This document shows positions 20,888-30,590 of a stretch of 64,000 bases of DNA, in pieces. The position numbers and the translations under genes were made by a program. Location: contig NZ_JAJDFY010000001.1 of the NCBI RefSeq assembly GCF_024704365.1, positions 248,001 through 312,000 on the forward strand, in the 5' to 3' direction. Below the pieces are notes generated by a model, which was not told the DNA's origin, did no database searches, and saw only the letters and a program-made list of their open reading frames with translations. Within the stretch, counting starts at the first letter, position 1. The number at the start of each line of letters is the position of its first letter. The DNA comes from Thermomonas sp. S9 (GTDB taxonomy: Bacteria; Pseudomonadota; Gammaproteobacteria; Xanthomonadales; Xanthomonadaceae).

Positions 20888-21838
20888 TCAGCCCTCCACC
20901 GGGCGGTTCTGTCGCAGATGGTGGCCGGTGACCGCGGCCGCGCCCAGCCAGCCGAGCAGGCCCGCCAGCGCGAGCACGCCCGCGACCTCAGGCCAGGCCA
21001 GGCCCTGCAGTGCGAACGCGCTGCCATAGCTGGCGGCGAGGGTGGCCAGCGGCGCCTGCAGGACCAACCCCGCTACGGCCAGGATGGCCAGCGCCAGCGC
21101 GCCGGCGGCCAGCCCATACCACAGGCCCAGATACAGGAACGGCCGTCGCACGAAGCCGTCGCTGGCGCCCAGCAGCTGCAGCACGCTGATTTCCTCGTGC
21201 CGGGACTGGATGTCCAGACGCACGGTGTTGCCGACCACCAGCAGCGCGCCCAGGCCCAGCAGCACCGCCAGCACCTGTGCGATGCGGATGCCGAACCCCA
21301 GCCACGCCTGCAGGCGCTGGCGCCAGGCGGCGTCGTACTGCACGCGTTCGACCCCGGGCATGGCCTGCACCGCGGCGGCCAGCGCGCGTTCGTCGCCGCG
21401 CGCGGACACCCGCAGCACCGCCGGCAGCGCGCGGCGTGCGGCGTCCTCGCCCAGGGCGTCGATCGCGGCGGCCAGGTCCGGGCGCGCGCGCATCCGCGCC
21501 AGCGCCTGCGCCGGCGAGACCGTCTCCACCGTCGCCACGTCGGCCCGCGCACGCAGCGTGCGCGCCAGCGCCTCGGCCGCGCCCGCGCCGGTGCCCGGCG
21601 GCAGGAACACCGTGACCTCGTGCGCGGCTTGCACCGCGCCGTCCAGCCGCGCCAGATTCTGCAGCGCCAGCCCCAGCGCCAGCGGCAACGCCAGCGCCAG
21701 CGCCATCACCGCGATCGTGAGCAGGCTCGACCACGGCCGCCGCAGCAGCCGGCCCAGGCTGGCCATCACGCTGAACCCGTGGTGGGCCAGCCAGGTGCGG
21801 AAGCGGCCGGCATGGGTGCCCGCGGTACGCTCACGCAT
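20888..21838 (-). CDS. ftsX: cell division ABC transporter permease FtsX
   Basis: 316 residues. Four membrane helices and a large periplasmic loop after the first ([13 protein letters not shown]). The C-terminal FtsX domain carries [28 protein letters not shown] in two parts. With FtsE it controls septal cell-wall hydrolases at division. It overlaps ftsE by 8 bases. Confidence 0.95.
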   Translation of the reverse strand: MRERTAGTHAGRFRTWLAHHGFSVMASLGRLLRRPWSSLLTIAVMALALALPLALGLALQNLARLDGAVQAAHEVTVFLPPGTGAGAAEALARTLRARADVATVETVSPAQALARMRARPDLAAAIDALGEDAARRALPAVLRVSARGDERALAAAVQAMPGVERVQYDAAWRQRLQAWLGFGIRIAQVLAVLLGLGALLVVGNTVRLDIQSRHEEISVLQLLGASDGFVRRPFLYLGLWYGLAAGALALAILAVAGLVLQAPLATLAASYGSAFALQGLAWPEVAGVLALAGLLGWLGAAAVTGHHLRQNRPVEG

Positions 21839-22520
21839 CGACCAGGTCCTCCGGCGCGATGTCGTCGATCAAATGCCCCTGCTCCAGCACCAGCACGCGC
21901 TTGCGCATGCGCTTGACCAGCGCGAGGTCGTGGCTGGCCACCAGCACGCTGGTACCACGCTCGGGCAGGGCGGCGAACAGGTCCATGATTTCCGCCGACA
22001 GCCCCGGATCGAGGTTGCCGGTAGGCTCGTCGGCGATCAGCAGGCGCGGCTCGGCGATGATGGCGCGGGCGATGCCCACCCGCTGCTGCTCGCCGGCCGA
22101 GAGCTGGCCGGGCAGGGCGCCGGCGCGCGCGGCCAATCCCAGCTTGTCGAGCAGGCTGCGCACGCGTTTGCCGATCTCGCCGCGACGCAGGCCGCGCAGC
22201 ACCAGCGGCAGCGCGACGTTGTCGGCCACGCTGCGATCCATCAGCAGCTGGTGGTTCTGGTACACCACGCCGACCTCGCGCCGGTGGCGGGCGACGCCAC
22301 CGCCGCGCACGCGCGCCAGGTTGCGCTCCTCGAACAGCACCGCGCCGCGGCTGGGACGCTCGGCCAGCTGGATCAGCTTGAGCAGGGTGCTCTTGCCGGC
22401 GCCGGAGCGGCCGGTGACGAACAGCATCTCGCCCGGCTCCACGGCGAAGCTCACCCCGGCCAGCGCGGCGTGGCCGCCGGGATAGTGCTTGCTGACGTTG
22501 TCGAACCGCAGGACCGGCAT
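21831..22520 (-). CDS. ftsE: cell division ATP-binding protein FtsE
   Basis: 229 residues. Walker [10 protein letters not shown], signature [14 protein letters not shown], Walker [13 protein letters not shown] and the H-loop SHDL are all present. It drives FtsX. I use the ATG at 22520 (MPVLRFDNV), six bases after a TAGCCT -10 box; an in-frame GTG two codons earlier lies inside that spacer. It heads ftsE-ftsX-response regulator. The usual partner ftsY is not adjacent. Confidence 0.95.
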   Translation of the reverse strand: MPVLRFDNVSKHYPGGHAALAGVSFAVEPGEMLFVTGRSGAGKSTLLKLIQLAERPSRGAVLFEERNLARVRGGGVARHRREVGVVYQNHQLLMDRSVADNVALPLVLRGLRRGEIGKRVRSLLDKLGLAARAGALPGQLSAGEQQRVGIARAIIAEPRLLIADEPTGNLDPGLSAEIMDLFAALPERGTSVLVASHDLALVKRMRKRVLVLEQGHLIDDIAPEDLVDA

Positions 22521-22526
22521 GCGCAC

Positions 22527-22532
22527 AGGCTA
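22527..22532 (-). promoter_or_regulatory. -10 box TAGCCT of a probably leaderless ftsE promoter
   Basis: On the minus strand TAGCCT ends six bases before the ftsE ATG. Confidence 0.45.
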
Positions 22533-22627
22533 TCCGAAAGGGGCACCAGTATCGCCGCCAGCGTCGCCGGCGGCCAGCGCCGCCCGGGTCCGCGGCGGGT
22601 GCGGGTGCGGCGGCGCGTGGCGGGCGG

Positions 22628-24334
22628 TCAGTGCGGGCCGGCCGGGCCGCGCCAGACCAGCGACTTCAGGCCGCGGCCGATGCGCTTGAGCAACGAAGGT
22701 TTGCCGGCCGCAGGCGCGCTGGACGCCGGCTTGGCCGCCGGCACGTACTTCGGCGCGGCGGAGCGGGATGGCTGGCCTTGCGCCTGCGCCGCGGCGGCCT
22801 CGCCGCCCTCGACAGGACGCCCGCGGCGGCGCCGGCGGCGCTTGCGGGCGGGCGTCTCGCCCGCGGCGGCGGCCGGCTTGGCGGGCGCCGGCGCAAGCGC
22901 GGCAGCCGCGCCGGCTTCGACCGTCGCCGCATCTGCCGCGCGCGGCTTGCGCGGCGGACGCGGGCCACGGCCCTCGCCGCGCCCTTCGCCACCGCGACGC
23001 TCGCCGGAACGCTCGCCGCTGCGGCCGCCGCGGCCACGGCCACCGCCGCGCCTGGCGTCCTCGGCGGCGCGCGCCTCGCGCACCTCCTTGAAGATCTCGC
23101 CGATGCTCTCGCCTTCCTCGGCGTTGGCCTCCACGCCCTCGCGCGGCTTGCGCGGCAGCGCGGTCATCAGCTCGGCGGTGACCGGCTCGGACGGGATCTT
23201 CTGCCCGATGTAGGCCTCGATATCAGGTAGCGACATCGCGTAGCGCTCGCAGGCGAAGCTGATGGCATCGCCTTCCTCGCCCAGGCGCGCGGTGCGCCCG
23301 ATGCGGTGCACGTAGTCCTCGGCGTCGAACGGCAGGTCGTAGTTGTAGACGTACTTGATGCCGTCGATGTGCAGGCCGCGCGCGGCCACGTCGGTGGCCA
23401 CCAGGATCTCCAGCTGGCCGGCCTGGAACTTCTTCAGCAGCGACTCGCGCTTCTTCTGCGGCACATCGCCGGAGAGCACGCCGACCCGGTAGCCGGCGCG
23501 TTCCAGCGCCCGCGCGACGCGCTCGACGAACGCCTTGGTGTTGACGAACACCATGGTGCGCGCACCCTCGCTGCGCGAGAGCAGGCCCAGCAACAGCGGC
23601 AGCTTCTCCTCGTCGGCCGGATAGTAGAGCTTCTGGCGCACGCGCGCGGCGGTGACGGTCTCGGCCTCCACCACCAGCTTCTGCGGCTCGTTCATGTGCT
23701 CGTAGGCCAGCTCCAGCACGCGGTGGCTCAAGGTGGCGGAGAACAGCAGGGTCTGGCGGGTGGTGCGCTCGGGCATACGCCGCAGCAGGAAGCGGATGTC
23801 CTTGATGAAGCCGAGGTCGAACATGCGGTCGGCCTCGTCCAGCACGCAGATCTCGCAGGCGTGCAGGCTCACCACCTTGTGCTGCTTCACGTAGTCGATC
23901 AGGCGGCCGGGAGTGGCGATGATCACGTCGGCGCCGGCCTGCAGCAGCTCGCGCTGCTTGTCGTAATCGACGCCGCCGTACACCAAGGCGAACTTCAGGC
24001 CGAGGTCGGAGGCGAATTTCAGCGCGTCCTTGTGGATCTGGATGGCCAGCTCGCGGGTCGGCGCCAGGATCAGCGCACGCGGATCTTCGGGCTTGCGGTC
24101 GGCCAGCGCCGGACGCGTCAGCAGGCGGTTGATCACCGCCACCAGGAAGGCCAGGGTCTTGCCGGTGCCGGTCTGGGCCTGGCCAGCGACATCGCCACCG
24201 GCCAGGGCGACCGGCAGGGTCATCGCCTGGATCGGGGTGCAGCGGGTGAAGCCGGCGCCTTCCAGCCCGGCGAGCAGGGCCGGATGCAGGTCGAAGGAGG
24301 AAAAGGTGATGTCGGTCAGGGGTTTGTCGGACAC
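22628..24334 (-). CDS. rhlB: ATP-dependent RNA helicase RhlB
   Basis: 568 residues. DEAD-box core: [42 protein letters not shown]. RhlB unwinds RNA for the RNA degradosome. The last ~170 residues are a low-complexity tail rich in RGG/GER repeats, then Ala/Pro, an [11 protein letters not shown] patch and a conserved end [16 protein letters not shown]. The tail makes it much longer than the 421-residue E. coli protein. Start is GTG 24334 (MSDKPLTD). It diverges from trxA. Confidence 0.93.
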   Translation of the reverse strand: MSDKPLTDITFSSFDLHPALLAGLEGAGFTRCTPIQAMTLPVALAGGDVAGQAQTGTGKTLAFLVAVINRLLTRPALADRKPEDPRALILAPTRELAIQIHKDALKFASDLGLKFALVYGGVDYDKQRELLQAGADVIIATPGRLIDYVKQHKVVSLHACEICVLDEADRMFDLGFIKDIRFLLRRMPERTTRQTLLFSATLSHRVLELAYEHMNEPQKLVVEAETVTAARVRQKLYYPADEEKLPLLLGLLSRSEGARTMVFVNTKAFVERVARALERAGYRVGVLSGDVPQKKRESLLKKFQAGQLEILVATDVAARGLHIDGIKYVYNYDLPFDAEDYVHRIGRTARLGEEGDAISFACERYAMSLPDIEAYIGQKIPSEPVTAELMTALPRKPREGVEANAEEGESIGEIFKEVREARAAEDARRGGGRGRGGRSGERSGERRGGEGRGEGRGPRPPRKPRAADAATVEAGAAAALAPAPAKPAAAAGETPARKRRRRRRGRPVEGGEAAAAQAQGQPSRSAAPKYVPAAKPASSAPAAGKPSLLKRIGRGLKSLVWRGPAGPH

Positions 24335-24501
24335 GGATACGGCCTCGAAGGCGGCGGATGCACGCGGGCCGGAACGTCGCGTTGCACTCGGCCACTTGTC
24401 TTGATGGAGGCAGCCGCGCAGACTGCCGGGAGGATTCCGGGGCTGGTCATTCCCGGCACGGGCCCGGGGCTACGTGAAACCCCGGCCAATCCGCCCAAGT
24501 T

Positions 24502-24507
24502 TAACAT
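24502..24507 (+). promoter_or_regulatory. -10 box TAACAT for trxA
   Basis: TAACAT in a T-rich patch unusual for this DNA, 41 bases before trxA, which has a GGAG ribosome site. The rest of the 214-base rhlB-trxA gap shows only GC-rich inverted repeats (CCGGGG / CCCCGG). Confidence 0.4.
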
Positions 24508-24548
24508 CTACGCGCCACCGGCCGCGCCCACCCCATCTGGAGCCCTCC

Positions 24549-24875
24549 ATGAGCAACACCGTCCTGCACGCCACCGATGCCGATTTCGACGCCCAGGTCC
24601 TGGCCTCCGAGGTGCCGGTGCTGGTGGACTTCTGGGCGCCCTGGTGCGGCCCGTGCAAGATGATCGCCCCGGCGCTGGACCAGCTGGCCGCCGACTACGC
24701 CGGCAAGGCCAAGGTGGTGAAGGTGGACGTGGACCAGAACCAGGCCACCGCGATGAAGTACCACGTGCGCAGCATCCCGATGCTGCTGGTGTTCAAGGGC
24801 GGCCAGATCCACGGCCAGCAGATCGGCGCGGTCGGCAAGGCCCAGCTGGCGCAGATGCTCGACAAGGCGCTCTGA
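24549..24875 (+). CDS. trxA: thioredoxin
   Basis: 108 residues, the standard thioredoxin size. The active site is DFWAPWCGPCKMIAP; the cis-proline loop is SIPMLLVFK. It reduces protein disulfides in the cytosol. The ATG at 24549 (MSNTVLHATD) is preceded by CTGGAGCC. The rhlB-trxA-rho neighbourhood is the classic gammaproteobacterial arrangement. Confidence 0.97.
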   Translation: MSNTVLHATDADFDAQVLASEVPVLVDFWAPWCGPCKMIAPALDQLAADYAGKAKVVKVDVDQNQATAMKYHVRSIPMLLVFKGGQIHGQQIGAVGKAQLAQMLDKAL

Positions 24876-24975
24876 CCCGCCGCGCGCAGCGTGCACCCGG
24901 CTGGCGCGATCGTCGCCCGCCCTGTCTTTCCCGGCCTGCCCCTGCCGCGCGCGCAAGCGCGGGCGCTTCCCCTAA

Positions 24976-25128
24976 GGAAGGTCTGAACAACGCCATCCAG
25001 GCGTTGTCAGCCCACGCCGGGTCCGGTACAGACCCGGACACCGGCTCACACGAATCAACCACTTGCATGATGGATGCGTGGCCCGCCCTCCATGGCCGGC
25101 AGGAACCTCTGCGTTGATCAGAGGTTCC
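24976..25128. mobile_element. IS5-type MITE, 153 bp, with CTAA target duplication
   Basis: Left end GGAAGGTCTGAACAACGCC (24976-24994) and the inverted right end GGAACCTCTGATCAACGCA (25110-25128) match at 15 of 19 positions. Both sides are flanked by CTAA (24972-24975 and 25129-25132). GGAAGG ends and a CTAR-type four-base duplication are the known habit of IS5-family elements. Each end can also fold on itself: ACAACGC / GCGTTGT on the left and GGAACCTCTG / CAGAGGTTCC on the right. There is no transposase, so it is non-autonomous. It sits between trxA and the rho promoter. Confidence 0.7.
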
Positions 25129-25133
25129 CTAAC

Positions 25134-25163
25134 TTGCGCGCAACCCCACGCGGGTGCTAGCGT
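25134..25163 (+). promoter_or_regulatory. predicted rho promoter
   Basis: -35 TTGCGC (25134-25139) and -10 TAGCGT (25158-25163) with an 18-base spacer, starting two bases after the MITE target duplication. The -35 lies in the palindrome TTGCGCGCAA. A leader of about 110 bases follows to the rho start. Confidence 0.45.
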
Positions 25164-25281
25164 TCCGCCGTCACGGTGCCGATCCCCCCGCCAGTCTGGC
25201 GCGCCGCACCTTCTTCCGATCCATTCCCACGACCCCGTCCGCGCGACGCGGACGCTCGCCACCATAGCGAGGATTTCCCCC

Positions 25282-26967
25282 TTGTCCGAGACCACCAACG
25301 ACGCCCCCGGCGAAGTCGCCGAGAAGCGCGTGCGCAAGACCCGCGTGGCCAAGCCACGTAGCCCCGAACAGCCCGAGATGCGCCTCAGCGACGATGCGTC
25401 GTCACCGCCCCCGGCAGCGGCTCCGGAAGTCGCCGCGGCGGCCCCGGCGCGCCAGGCCGAGACCACCGACGCGCCGCAGGAGGCGCGCGCGGCCGCCGGC
25501 GGCCAGCCGGCGCAGGACGCCGTGCAGGAGGGCGGCCAGCCGCGCGAAGGCGGCCACCGCCTGAGCCGGCGCGAGCGCTTCAAGAACCGCCGCGAGCGCC
25601 AGCGCGAACGCCAGCGCGAAGCCGGCGGCATGCCCGACGACGGCGGCAACGGCAGCGAACCCTTCGTGCCGCGCCCGCATCCGCAGGTGCCGGAGGGCTT
25701 CCCCACCTACACTCTGGGCGACCTCAAGCGGATGCCCGCCTACAAGCTGCTGGAGATCGCCGACCAGCTCTCGATCAGCGAGGGCGTGGCGCGCGCGCGC
25801 AAGCAGGACATCATCTTCGCGATCCTGAAGGTGCTGACCCGCCACGGCGAAGGCGTGCAGGCCGACGGCGTGCTGGAGATCCTGCCGGACGGCTTCGGCT
25901 TCCTGCGCGCAGCCGAGGCCAGCTACCTGGCCGGCCCGGACGACACCTACATCAGCCCGTCGCAGATCCGCCGCTTCAACCTGCGCACCGGCGACCACGT
26001 CTCCGGCCGCATCCGCTGGCCCAAGGACGGCGAGCGCTACTTCGCGCTGAACATCGTCGACACCATCAACGGCGAGCCGCTGGAAGCGTCGAAGAACAAG
26101 ACCCTGTTCGAGAACCTCACCCCGCTGTTCCCGCGCAAGCGCTTCAAGCTGGAGCGCGGCGACGGCTCCAGCGAAGACATCACCGGCCGCATCCTCGACC
26201 TGATGGCGCCGCAGGGCAAGGGCCAGCGCTCGCTGATCGTCAGCCCGCCCAAGGCCGGCAAGACGATGATGATGCAGCAGATCGCCAGCGCCATCACCTA
26301 CAACCATCCGGACGTGCACCTGATCGTGCTGCTGATCGACGAGCGCCCGGAGGAGGTGACCGAAATGCAGCGCACCGTGCGCGGCGAGGTCATCAGCTCC
26401 ACCTTCGACGAGCCGGCCGCACGCCACGTGCAGGTGGCCGAGATGGTGATCGAACGCGCCAAGCGCCTGGTCGAGCACAAGAAGGACGTGGTGATCCTGC
26501 TCGACTCCATCACCCGCCTGGCGCGCGCCTACAACAACGTGCTGCCGAGCAGCGGCAAGGTGCTCACCGGCGGCGTGGACGCCAACGCCCTGCATCGCCC
26601 GAAGCGCTTCTTCGGCGCCGCGCGCAACGTCGAGGAAGGCGGCTCGCTCACCATCATCGCCACCGCGCTGGTGGACACCGGCAGCGCGATGGACAAGGTG
26701 ATCTACGAAGAGTTCAAGGGCACCGGCAACAGCGAAATCCACCTCGACCGCCGCATCACCGAAAAGCGCGTGTACCCGGCGATCGCGGTCAACCTCTCCG
26801 GCACCCGCCGCGAGGACCTGCTGATCGAACCCGAGCTGCTGCAGAAGATCTGGATCCTGCGCAAGCTGCTGCACCCGATGGACGAGATCGCGGCGATGGA
26901 GTTCCTGCTCGACAAGATGAAGAACACCAAGTCGAACGACGAGTTCTTCCAGTCGATGAAGCGCTGA
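25282..26967 (+). CDS. rho: transcription termination factor Rho
   Basis: Hexameric RNA helicase that ends transcription. 561 residues versus 419 in E. coli: the extra part is a disordered N-terminus (about 1-130) rich in Ala, Pro, Gln and an [10 protein letters not shown] patch. Then come the RNA-binding domain ([26 protein letters not shown]), the Walker A SPPKAGKT, and the Q/R loops. The start is TTG at 25282 (MSETTNDAP), with AGGA eight bases upstream; no ATG fits. Complete and unbroken. Confidence 0.95.
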   Translation: MSETTNDAPGEVAEKRVRKTRVAKPRSPEQPEMRLSDDASSPPPAAAPEVAAAAPARQAETTDAPQEARAAAGGQPAQDAVQEGGQPREGGHRLSRRERFKNRRERQRERQREAGGMPDDGGNGSEPFVPRPHPQVPEGFPTYTLGDLKRMPAYKLLEIADQLSISEGVARARKQDIIFAILKVLTRHGEGVQADGVLEILPDGFGFLRAAEASYLAGPDDTYISPSQIRRFNLRTGDHVSGRIRWPKDGERYFALNIVDTINGEPLEASKNKTLFENLTPLFPRKRFKLERGDGSSEDITGRILDLMAPQGKGQRSLIVSPPKAGKTMMMQQIASAITYNHPDVHLIVLLIDERPEEVTEMQRTVRGEVISSTFDEPAARHVQVAEMVIERAKRLVEHKKDVVILLDSITRLARAYNNVLPSSGKVLTGGVDANALHRPKRFFGAARNVEEGGSLTIIATALVDTGSAMDKVIYEEFKGTGNSEIHLDRRITEKRVYPAIAVNLSGTRREDLLIEPELLQKIWILRKLLHPMDEIAAMEFLLDKMKNTKSNDEFFQSMKR

Positions 26968-26990
26968 AAGCTTCACCCTACACCGCATCC

Positions 26991-27018
26991 CCGACGCCCC
27001 GCCCCGCGCGGGCGTCGG
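26991..27018 (+). terminator. hairpin after rho
   Basis: CCGACGCCC (26991-26999) and GGGCGTCGG (27010-27018) form a perfect nine-base stem. It is followed by CGTTTGC, so the T-run is weak. Placed 23 bases after the rho stop. Confidence 0.5.
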
Positions 27019-27103
27019 CGTTTGCGGCGATCGCAACGGAGGCTTTCGGCCGAGCTGGCGACCAGGGCGGAGCCGGCACGCCGGCGGGCGATGGCCCGCG
27101 CGG

Positions 27104-27973
27104 TCAGTGGCCGGCGCGGGCCTCGCCGGTCTCGATCACCTTGTCCAGCACATAGACATGGCGTGAGCCGTCGGCGGGCGGGGACTTGCGCGGGTAGCGG
27201 TCCACCCGCAGCACGTCGCGCACGCCTTCGCGATGGGTATAGCCCTCGATCGGATCATAGAAATGGGTGAACGCGCTGGGCGTGCCAACCGCCAGGCCCT
27301 GCGCGTCGTAGTGCAGCTCGCGCACCTGCAGGCAGCGCGCCTGCGGGATCAGCGGATGCGGGCAGGGCGCGCTGGCGGGGGCCACTTCCAGGAACAGCCG
27401 CTGCGGCGGGCCGTCGAAGCGGGCGGCGGCGGCGGGCAGGCCAGCGAAGGTGAGGGTGTCGCCGGCCGCGTTGACCAGCACCAGCCGCGGCGGGGTGCCG
27501 GCATCCAACTGCATCGCCAGGCGCCCCTGCAAGCGGTTGGCGACCGCGCCGTCCAGCGCGGCCAGCGCCGGGTCCGGGCAGGCGCGCATGCCGGAGGCGA
27601 ACGCGGCGATGGTCAGGCTGTCCGCGGCCACCGTGTGGTGCGCGCTCAGCACGTTGCAGGCATTCCCCACGCTCACCAGCGAGGCGTTGAAGTCCAGCTG
27701 CAGCGGCGCCTCGGGGCGCGCGAACAGGGCGTCGATGCGGTGGCCGCCGGCATCCACCGCCGCCACCAGCCGCCAGTGGTGGCGGATCAGGCGCAGGGTG
27801 GTCTCCAGCGTGCCGGGCGGTGCCGGCGTGGCCTGCTGCAGCGCCGGCGCCGGCGCCGGGGCGGGATCGGTCGCGGTCGCGGCCGCCGGCGGCGCGGCCG
27901 GGCCGGGCGCCTGGCAGGCGGCCAGCAGCAGCGCCAGCGGCAGCCACAGAGGGCGATGGATGCGCGGGCTCAT
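27104..27973 (-). CDS. META/DUF4377-domain lipoprotein
   Basis: 289 residues. The lipoprotein signal ends LALLLAACQA. A Pro/Ala linker leads to a META (HslJ-like) domain (about 70-180: LDFNASLVSVGNACNVLSA, FASGMRACPDPALAALDG). A DUF4377 domain follows (LFLEVAPASAPCPHP, YDPIEGYTHREGVRDVLRVDRY). Such proteins sit in the cell envelope and are linked to stress and antibiotic tolerance in some species; the exact role is unknown. GGAGG lies seven bases before ATG. It follows uppP by 26 bases, likely co-transcribed. Confidence 0.75.
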   Translation of the reverse strand: MSPRIHRPLWLPLALLLAACQAPGPAAPPAAATATDPAPAPAPALQQATPAPPGTLETTLRLIRHHWRLVAAVDAGGHRIDALFARPEAPLQLDFNASLVSVGNACNVLSAHHTVAADSLTIAAFASGMRACPDPALAALDGAVANRLQGRLAMQLDAGTPPRLVLVNAAGDTLTFAGLPAAAARFDGPPQRLFLEVAPASAPCPHPLIPQARCLQVRELHYDAQGLAVGTPSAFTHFYDPIEGYTHREGVRDVLRVDRYPRKSPPADGSRHVYVLDKVIETGEARAGH

Positions 27974-27999
27974 GCGTCCTCCTCGGCGCGGCGTGCGCC

Positions 28000-28854
28000 T
28001 CACTGCCCGACCGGCAGCCACAGCAGCAGGGCCAGACCGACCAGCAGGCGGTACACCGCGAAGCCGGTGAAACGGTGCTGCTGGATGTAGTGCAGCAACC
28101 ACTTCACCGCCGCGAACGCGGTGGTCGCGGCAACCACGAACGCCACCGCCAGCGCGCTCCAGTCCTCGCCGGCGGCGCCGCCGGCCTTGAGCGTGCCCAG
28201 CAGCTCGTAGCCGGTGGCGGCGAACATGGTGGGGATGCCGACCACGAACGCGAATTCGGTGGCGGCAGCGCGGTTGGTGGTGCCGGCCAGCAGCGCCACG
28301 AAGATGGTGGCGGCGCTGCGCGAGGTGCCCGGGAACACCCCCGCGACAATCTGCGCGGCACCTACCAGCAGCGCCACCGTCCAGGTGATGGCGCTGCGCT
28401 CGCCCTCGCGCGCGGCGCGGCGCGCGGCCAGCTGCTCGGCCAGCACCATCCACGCCGCGCCGATCACCAGCGCCCACGCCACCGGGGTCACCGTTTCCGG
28501 CAGGCGCCAGCCCAGCTTCTTCACCAGCAGCCCGCCGATGGCGGTGACCAGGAAGGCGGCGATCAGTTTGAAGGCATAGTCGCGCGACTGCGCCGGGGTG
28601 GCGGTCTGCCCTAGCGGGTCGTAGGCGGCGGGCGCGTCCTTGCCGAAGAACGCCAGCAGCATGCCCCACAGCCGCTTCCAGTAGATCAGCACCACCGCGA
28701 GGATGGCGCCGGCCTGGATGGCGATGTTGAACAGGTCGCTGCGCGCGCCCAGCCAGTGCTCGGCGATCAGCAGATGGCCGGTGCTGGACACCGGCAGGAA
28801 TTCGGTGACGCCTTCGATGATGCCCAGCAGCAGGGCGGTCAGCAGATCGTGCAT
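28000..28854 (-). CDS. uppP: undecaprenyl-diphosphate phosphatase UppP/BacA
   Basis: 284-residue integral membrane enzyme that recycles undecaprenyl diphosphate for cell-wall synthesis and gives bacitracin resistance. Motifs: EGVTEFLPVSSTGHL near the start and PGTSRSAATI at about 170-180. About seven membrane helices. ATG 28854 (MHDLLTA) is preferred over a TTG two codons earlier. A TATCCT -10 box lies at 28902-28907 on the minus strand. Confidence 0.95.
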   Translation of the reverse strand: MHDLLTALLLGIIEGVTEFLPVSSTGHLLIAEHWLGARSDLFNIAIQAGAILAVVLIYWKRLWGMLLAFFGKDAPAAYDPLGQTATPAQSRDYAFKLIAAFLVTAIGGLLVKKLGWRLPETVTPVAWALVIGAAWMVLAEQLAARRAAREGERSAITWTVALLVGAAQIVAGVFPGTSRSAATIFVALLAGTTNRAAATEFAFVVGIPTMFAATGYELLGTLKAGGAAGEDWSALAVAFVVAATTAFAAVKWLLHYIQQHRFTGFAVYRLLVGLALLLWLPVGQ

Positions 28855-28920
28855 GGGCAATGGCAGCAGGAACGCCGCGCGGCAGGCGCGGCCGAGGATG
28901 CAGGATAGCCGATTCCTTTA

Positions 28921-28937
28921 TGCGCTATTTGTGTGCA
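28921..28937. promoter_or_regulatory. upstream NtrC-binding box of glnA
   Basis: TGCGCTATTTGTGTGCA fits the NtrC consensus TGCAC-N7-GTGCA with one mismatch. Its centre is about 119 bases before the predicted start point. Confidence 0.6.
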
Positions 28938-28952
28938 AACGGTAGCCGTTGC

Positions 28953-28969
28953 CGCACAATCATCGTGCA
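28953..28969. promoter_or_regulatory. downstream NtrC-binding box of glnA
   Basis: CGCACAATCATCGTGCA fits the consensus with a perfect GCAC-N7-GTGC core. Its centre is 32 bases, three helical turns, from the upstream box, and about 87 bases before the predicted start point. Confidence 0.65.
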
Positions 28970-29021
28970 ATCCCGCATGCGCGCCCCGACTCCATTTAAT
29001 CAAATCAATGGGTTATCGAAC

Positions 29022-29037
29022 TGGCACGCATCCTGCA
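29022..29037 (+). promoter_or_regulatory. sigma-54 promoter of glnA
   Basis: TGGCACGCATCCTGCA matches TGGCAC-N5-TTGCA with one change. GG (29023-29024) and GC (29035-29036) are ten bases apart, the required spacing. The predicted start is about 29048, a 59-base leader. Confidence 0.75.
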
Positions 29038-29106
29038 ACTGCTGGACAGTGGTCTGCCTGTCGCAAAGCCGCGTCGCCCTTCCCACCTGCCGCCCGAGGT
29101 TCCCCG

Positions 29107-30516
29107 ATGTCGCTCGAACACGTCGAAAAACTGCTCAAGGATCACAAGGTCGAGTTCGTCGACCTGCGCTTCGCCGACATGCGCGGCGTGCAGCACCACG
29201 TCACCTTCCCGGCCTCGATCGTCGATGCCTCGCTGTTCGAGGACGGCAAGATGTTCGACGGCAGCTCGATCTCCGGCTGGCGCGGCATCCAGAACTCCGA
29301 CATGGTGCTGCTGCCCGATCCCTCCACCGCGTTCGTGGACCCGTTCACCGCCGACCCCACCCTGGTGCTGGGCTGCGACATCCTCGATCCCAGCACCATG
29401 CAGGCCTACACCCGCGACCCGCGCGGCGTGGCCAAGCGCGCCGAGGCCTACCTGAAGGCCAGCGGCATCGCCGAGCAGGCCTTCTTCGGGCCGGAGCCGG
29501 AGTTCTTCATCTTCGACTCGGTGCGCTTCGCCAACGAGATGGGCCACACCTTCTTCCACGTCGACTCGGAAGAGGCGCACTGGAACTCCGGGCGCGAGTA
29601 CGACGGCGGCAACAGCGGCTACCGGCCAATGGTGAAGGGCGGCTACTTCCCGGTGGCGCCGCTGGATTCGCTGCACGACCTGCGCGCGGAGATGTGCAAG
29701 ACCCTGCAGCAGGCGGGGATCGAGGTCGAGGTGCACCACCACGAGGTGGCCAACGCCGGCCAGTGCGAGATCGGCACCCGGTTCAACTCGCTGGTGAAGA
29801 AGGCCGATGACCTGCTGACGATGAAGTACATCGTCAAGAACGTCGCGCACCGCAACGGCAAGACCGCCACCTTCATGCCCAAGCCGCTGGTGGGCGACAA
29901 CGGCAGCGGCATGCACGTGCACATGTCGCTGGCCAAGGGCGGCGCCAACCTGTTCTCCGGCGACGGCTACGGCGGCCTGTCGCAGCTGGCGCTGTGGTAC
30001 ATCGGCGGCATCTTCAAGCACGCCCGCGCGATCAACGCGTTCGCCAACTCCACCACCAACAGCTACAAGCGCCTGGTGCCGGGCTTCGAGGCGCCGGTGA
30101 TGCTGGCCTATTCGGCCTCCAACCGGTCGGCGTCCTGCCGCATCCCCTACGTCGCCAACCCCAAGGCGCGCCGCATCGAGATCCGCTTCCCCGACCCGAT
30201 GCAGTCCGGCTACCTGACCTTCGCCGCGCTGCTGATGGCCGGCCTGGACGGCATCAAGCACCAGATCGACCCGGGCGAGGCGATGGACAAGGACCTGTAC
30301 GACCTGCCGCCGGAAGAGGCCAGGAACATCCCGACCGTGTGCCACGCGCTGGATCAGGCCCTGGAGGCGCTGGATGCCGACCGCGAGTTCCTCAAGGCCG
30401 GCGGCGTGTTCAGCGACGACTTCATCGATGCCTACATCGCGCTGAAGATGAAGGAAGTGACCGCCTTCCGCGCGGCCACCCACCCGCTGGAATACCAGCT
30501 GTACTACACGATCTGA
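29107..30516 (+). CDS. glnA: glutamine synthetase, type I
   Basis: 469 residues, the GSI-beta length. Makes glutamine from glutamate and ammonia with ATP; dodecamer in the cytosol. Visible motifs: [32 protein letters not shown], and the adenylylation loop with Tyr398 in [10 protein letters not shown]. This tyrosine implies control by GlnE. Transcription is likely nitrogen-controlled through the NtrC boxes and sigma-54 promoter upstream. It is followed by a strong intrinsic terminator, so it forms a single-gene unit. Confidence 0.97.
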   Translation: MSLEHVEKLLKDHKVEFVDLRFADMRGVQHHVTFPASIVDASLFEDGKMFDGSSISGWRGIQNSDMVLLPDPSTAFVDPFTADPTLVLGCDILDPSTMQAYTRDPRGVAKRAEAYLKASGIAEQAFFGPEPEFFIFDSVRFANEMGHTFFHVDSEEAHWNSGREYDGGNSGYRPMVKGGYFPVAPLDSLHDLRAEMCKTLQQAGIEVEVHHHEVANAGQCEIGTRFNSLVKKADDLLTMKYIVKNVAHRNGKTATFMPKPLVGDNGSGMHVHMSLAKGGANLFSGDGYGGLSQLALWYIGGIFKHARAINAFANSTTNSYKRLVPGFEAPVMLAYSASNRSASCRIPYVANPKARRIEIRFPDPMQSGYLTFAALLMAGLDGIKHQIDPGEAMDKDLYDLPPEEARNIPTVCHALDQALEALDADREFLKAGGVFSDDFIDAYIALKMKEVTAFRAATHPLEYQLYYTI

Positions 30517-30565
30517 CGGCGCCGTGGTCCGGCCCCGGCCGGACCGGATGCCCGCCATTTCGCGC

Positions 30566-30590
30566 CCCCGGGCCCCGCGCCCGGGGTTTT
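30566..30590 (+). terminator. intrinsic terminator of glnA
   Basis: CCCCGGG (30566-30572) and CCCGGGG (30580-30586) form a seven-base stem with a seven-base loop, followed by TTTT. Confidence 0.75.
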
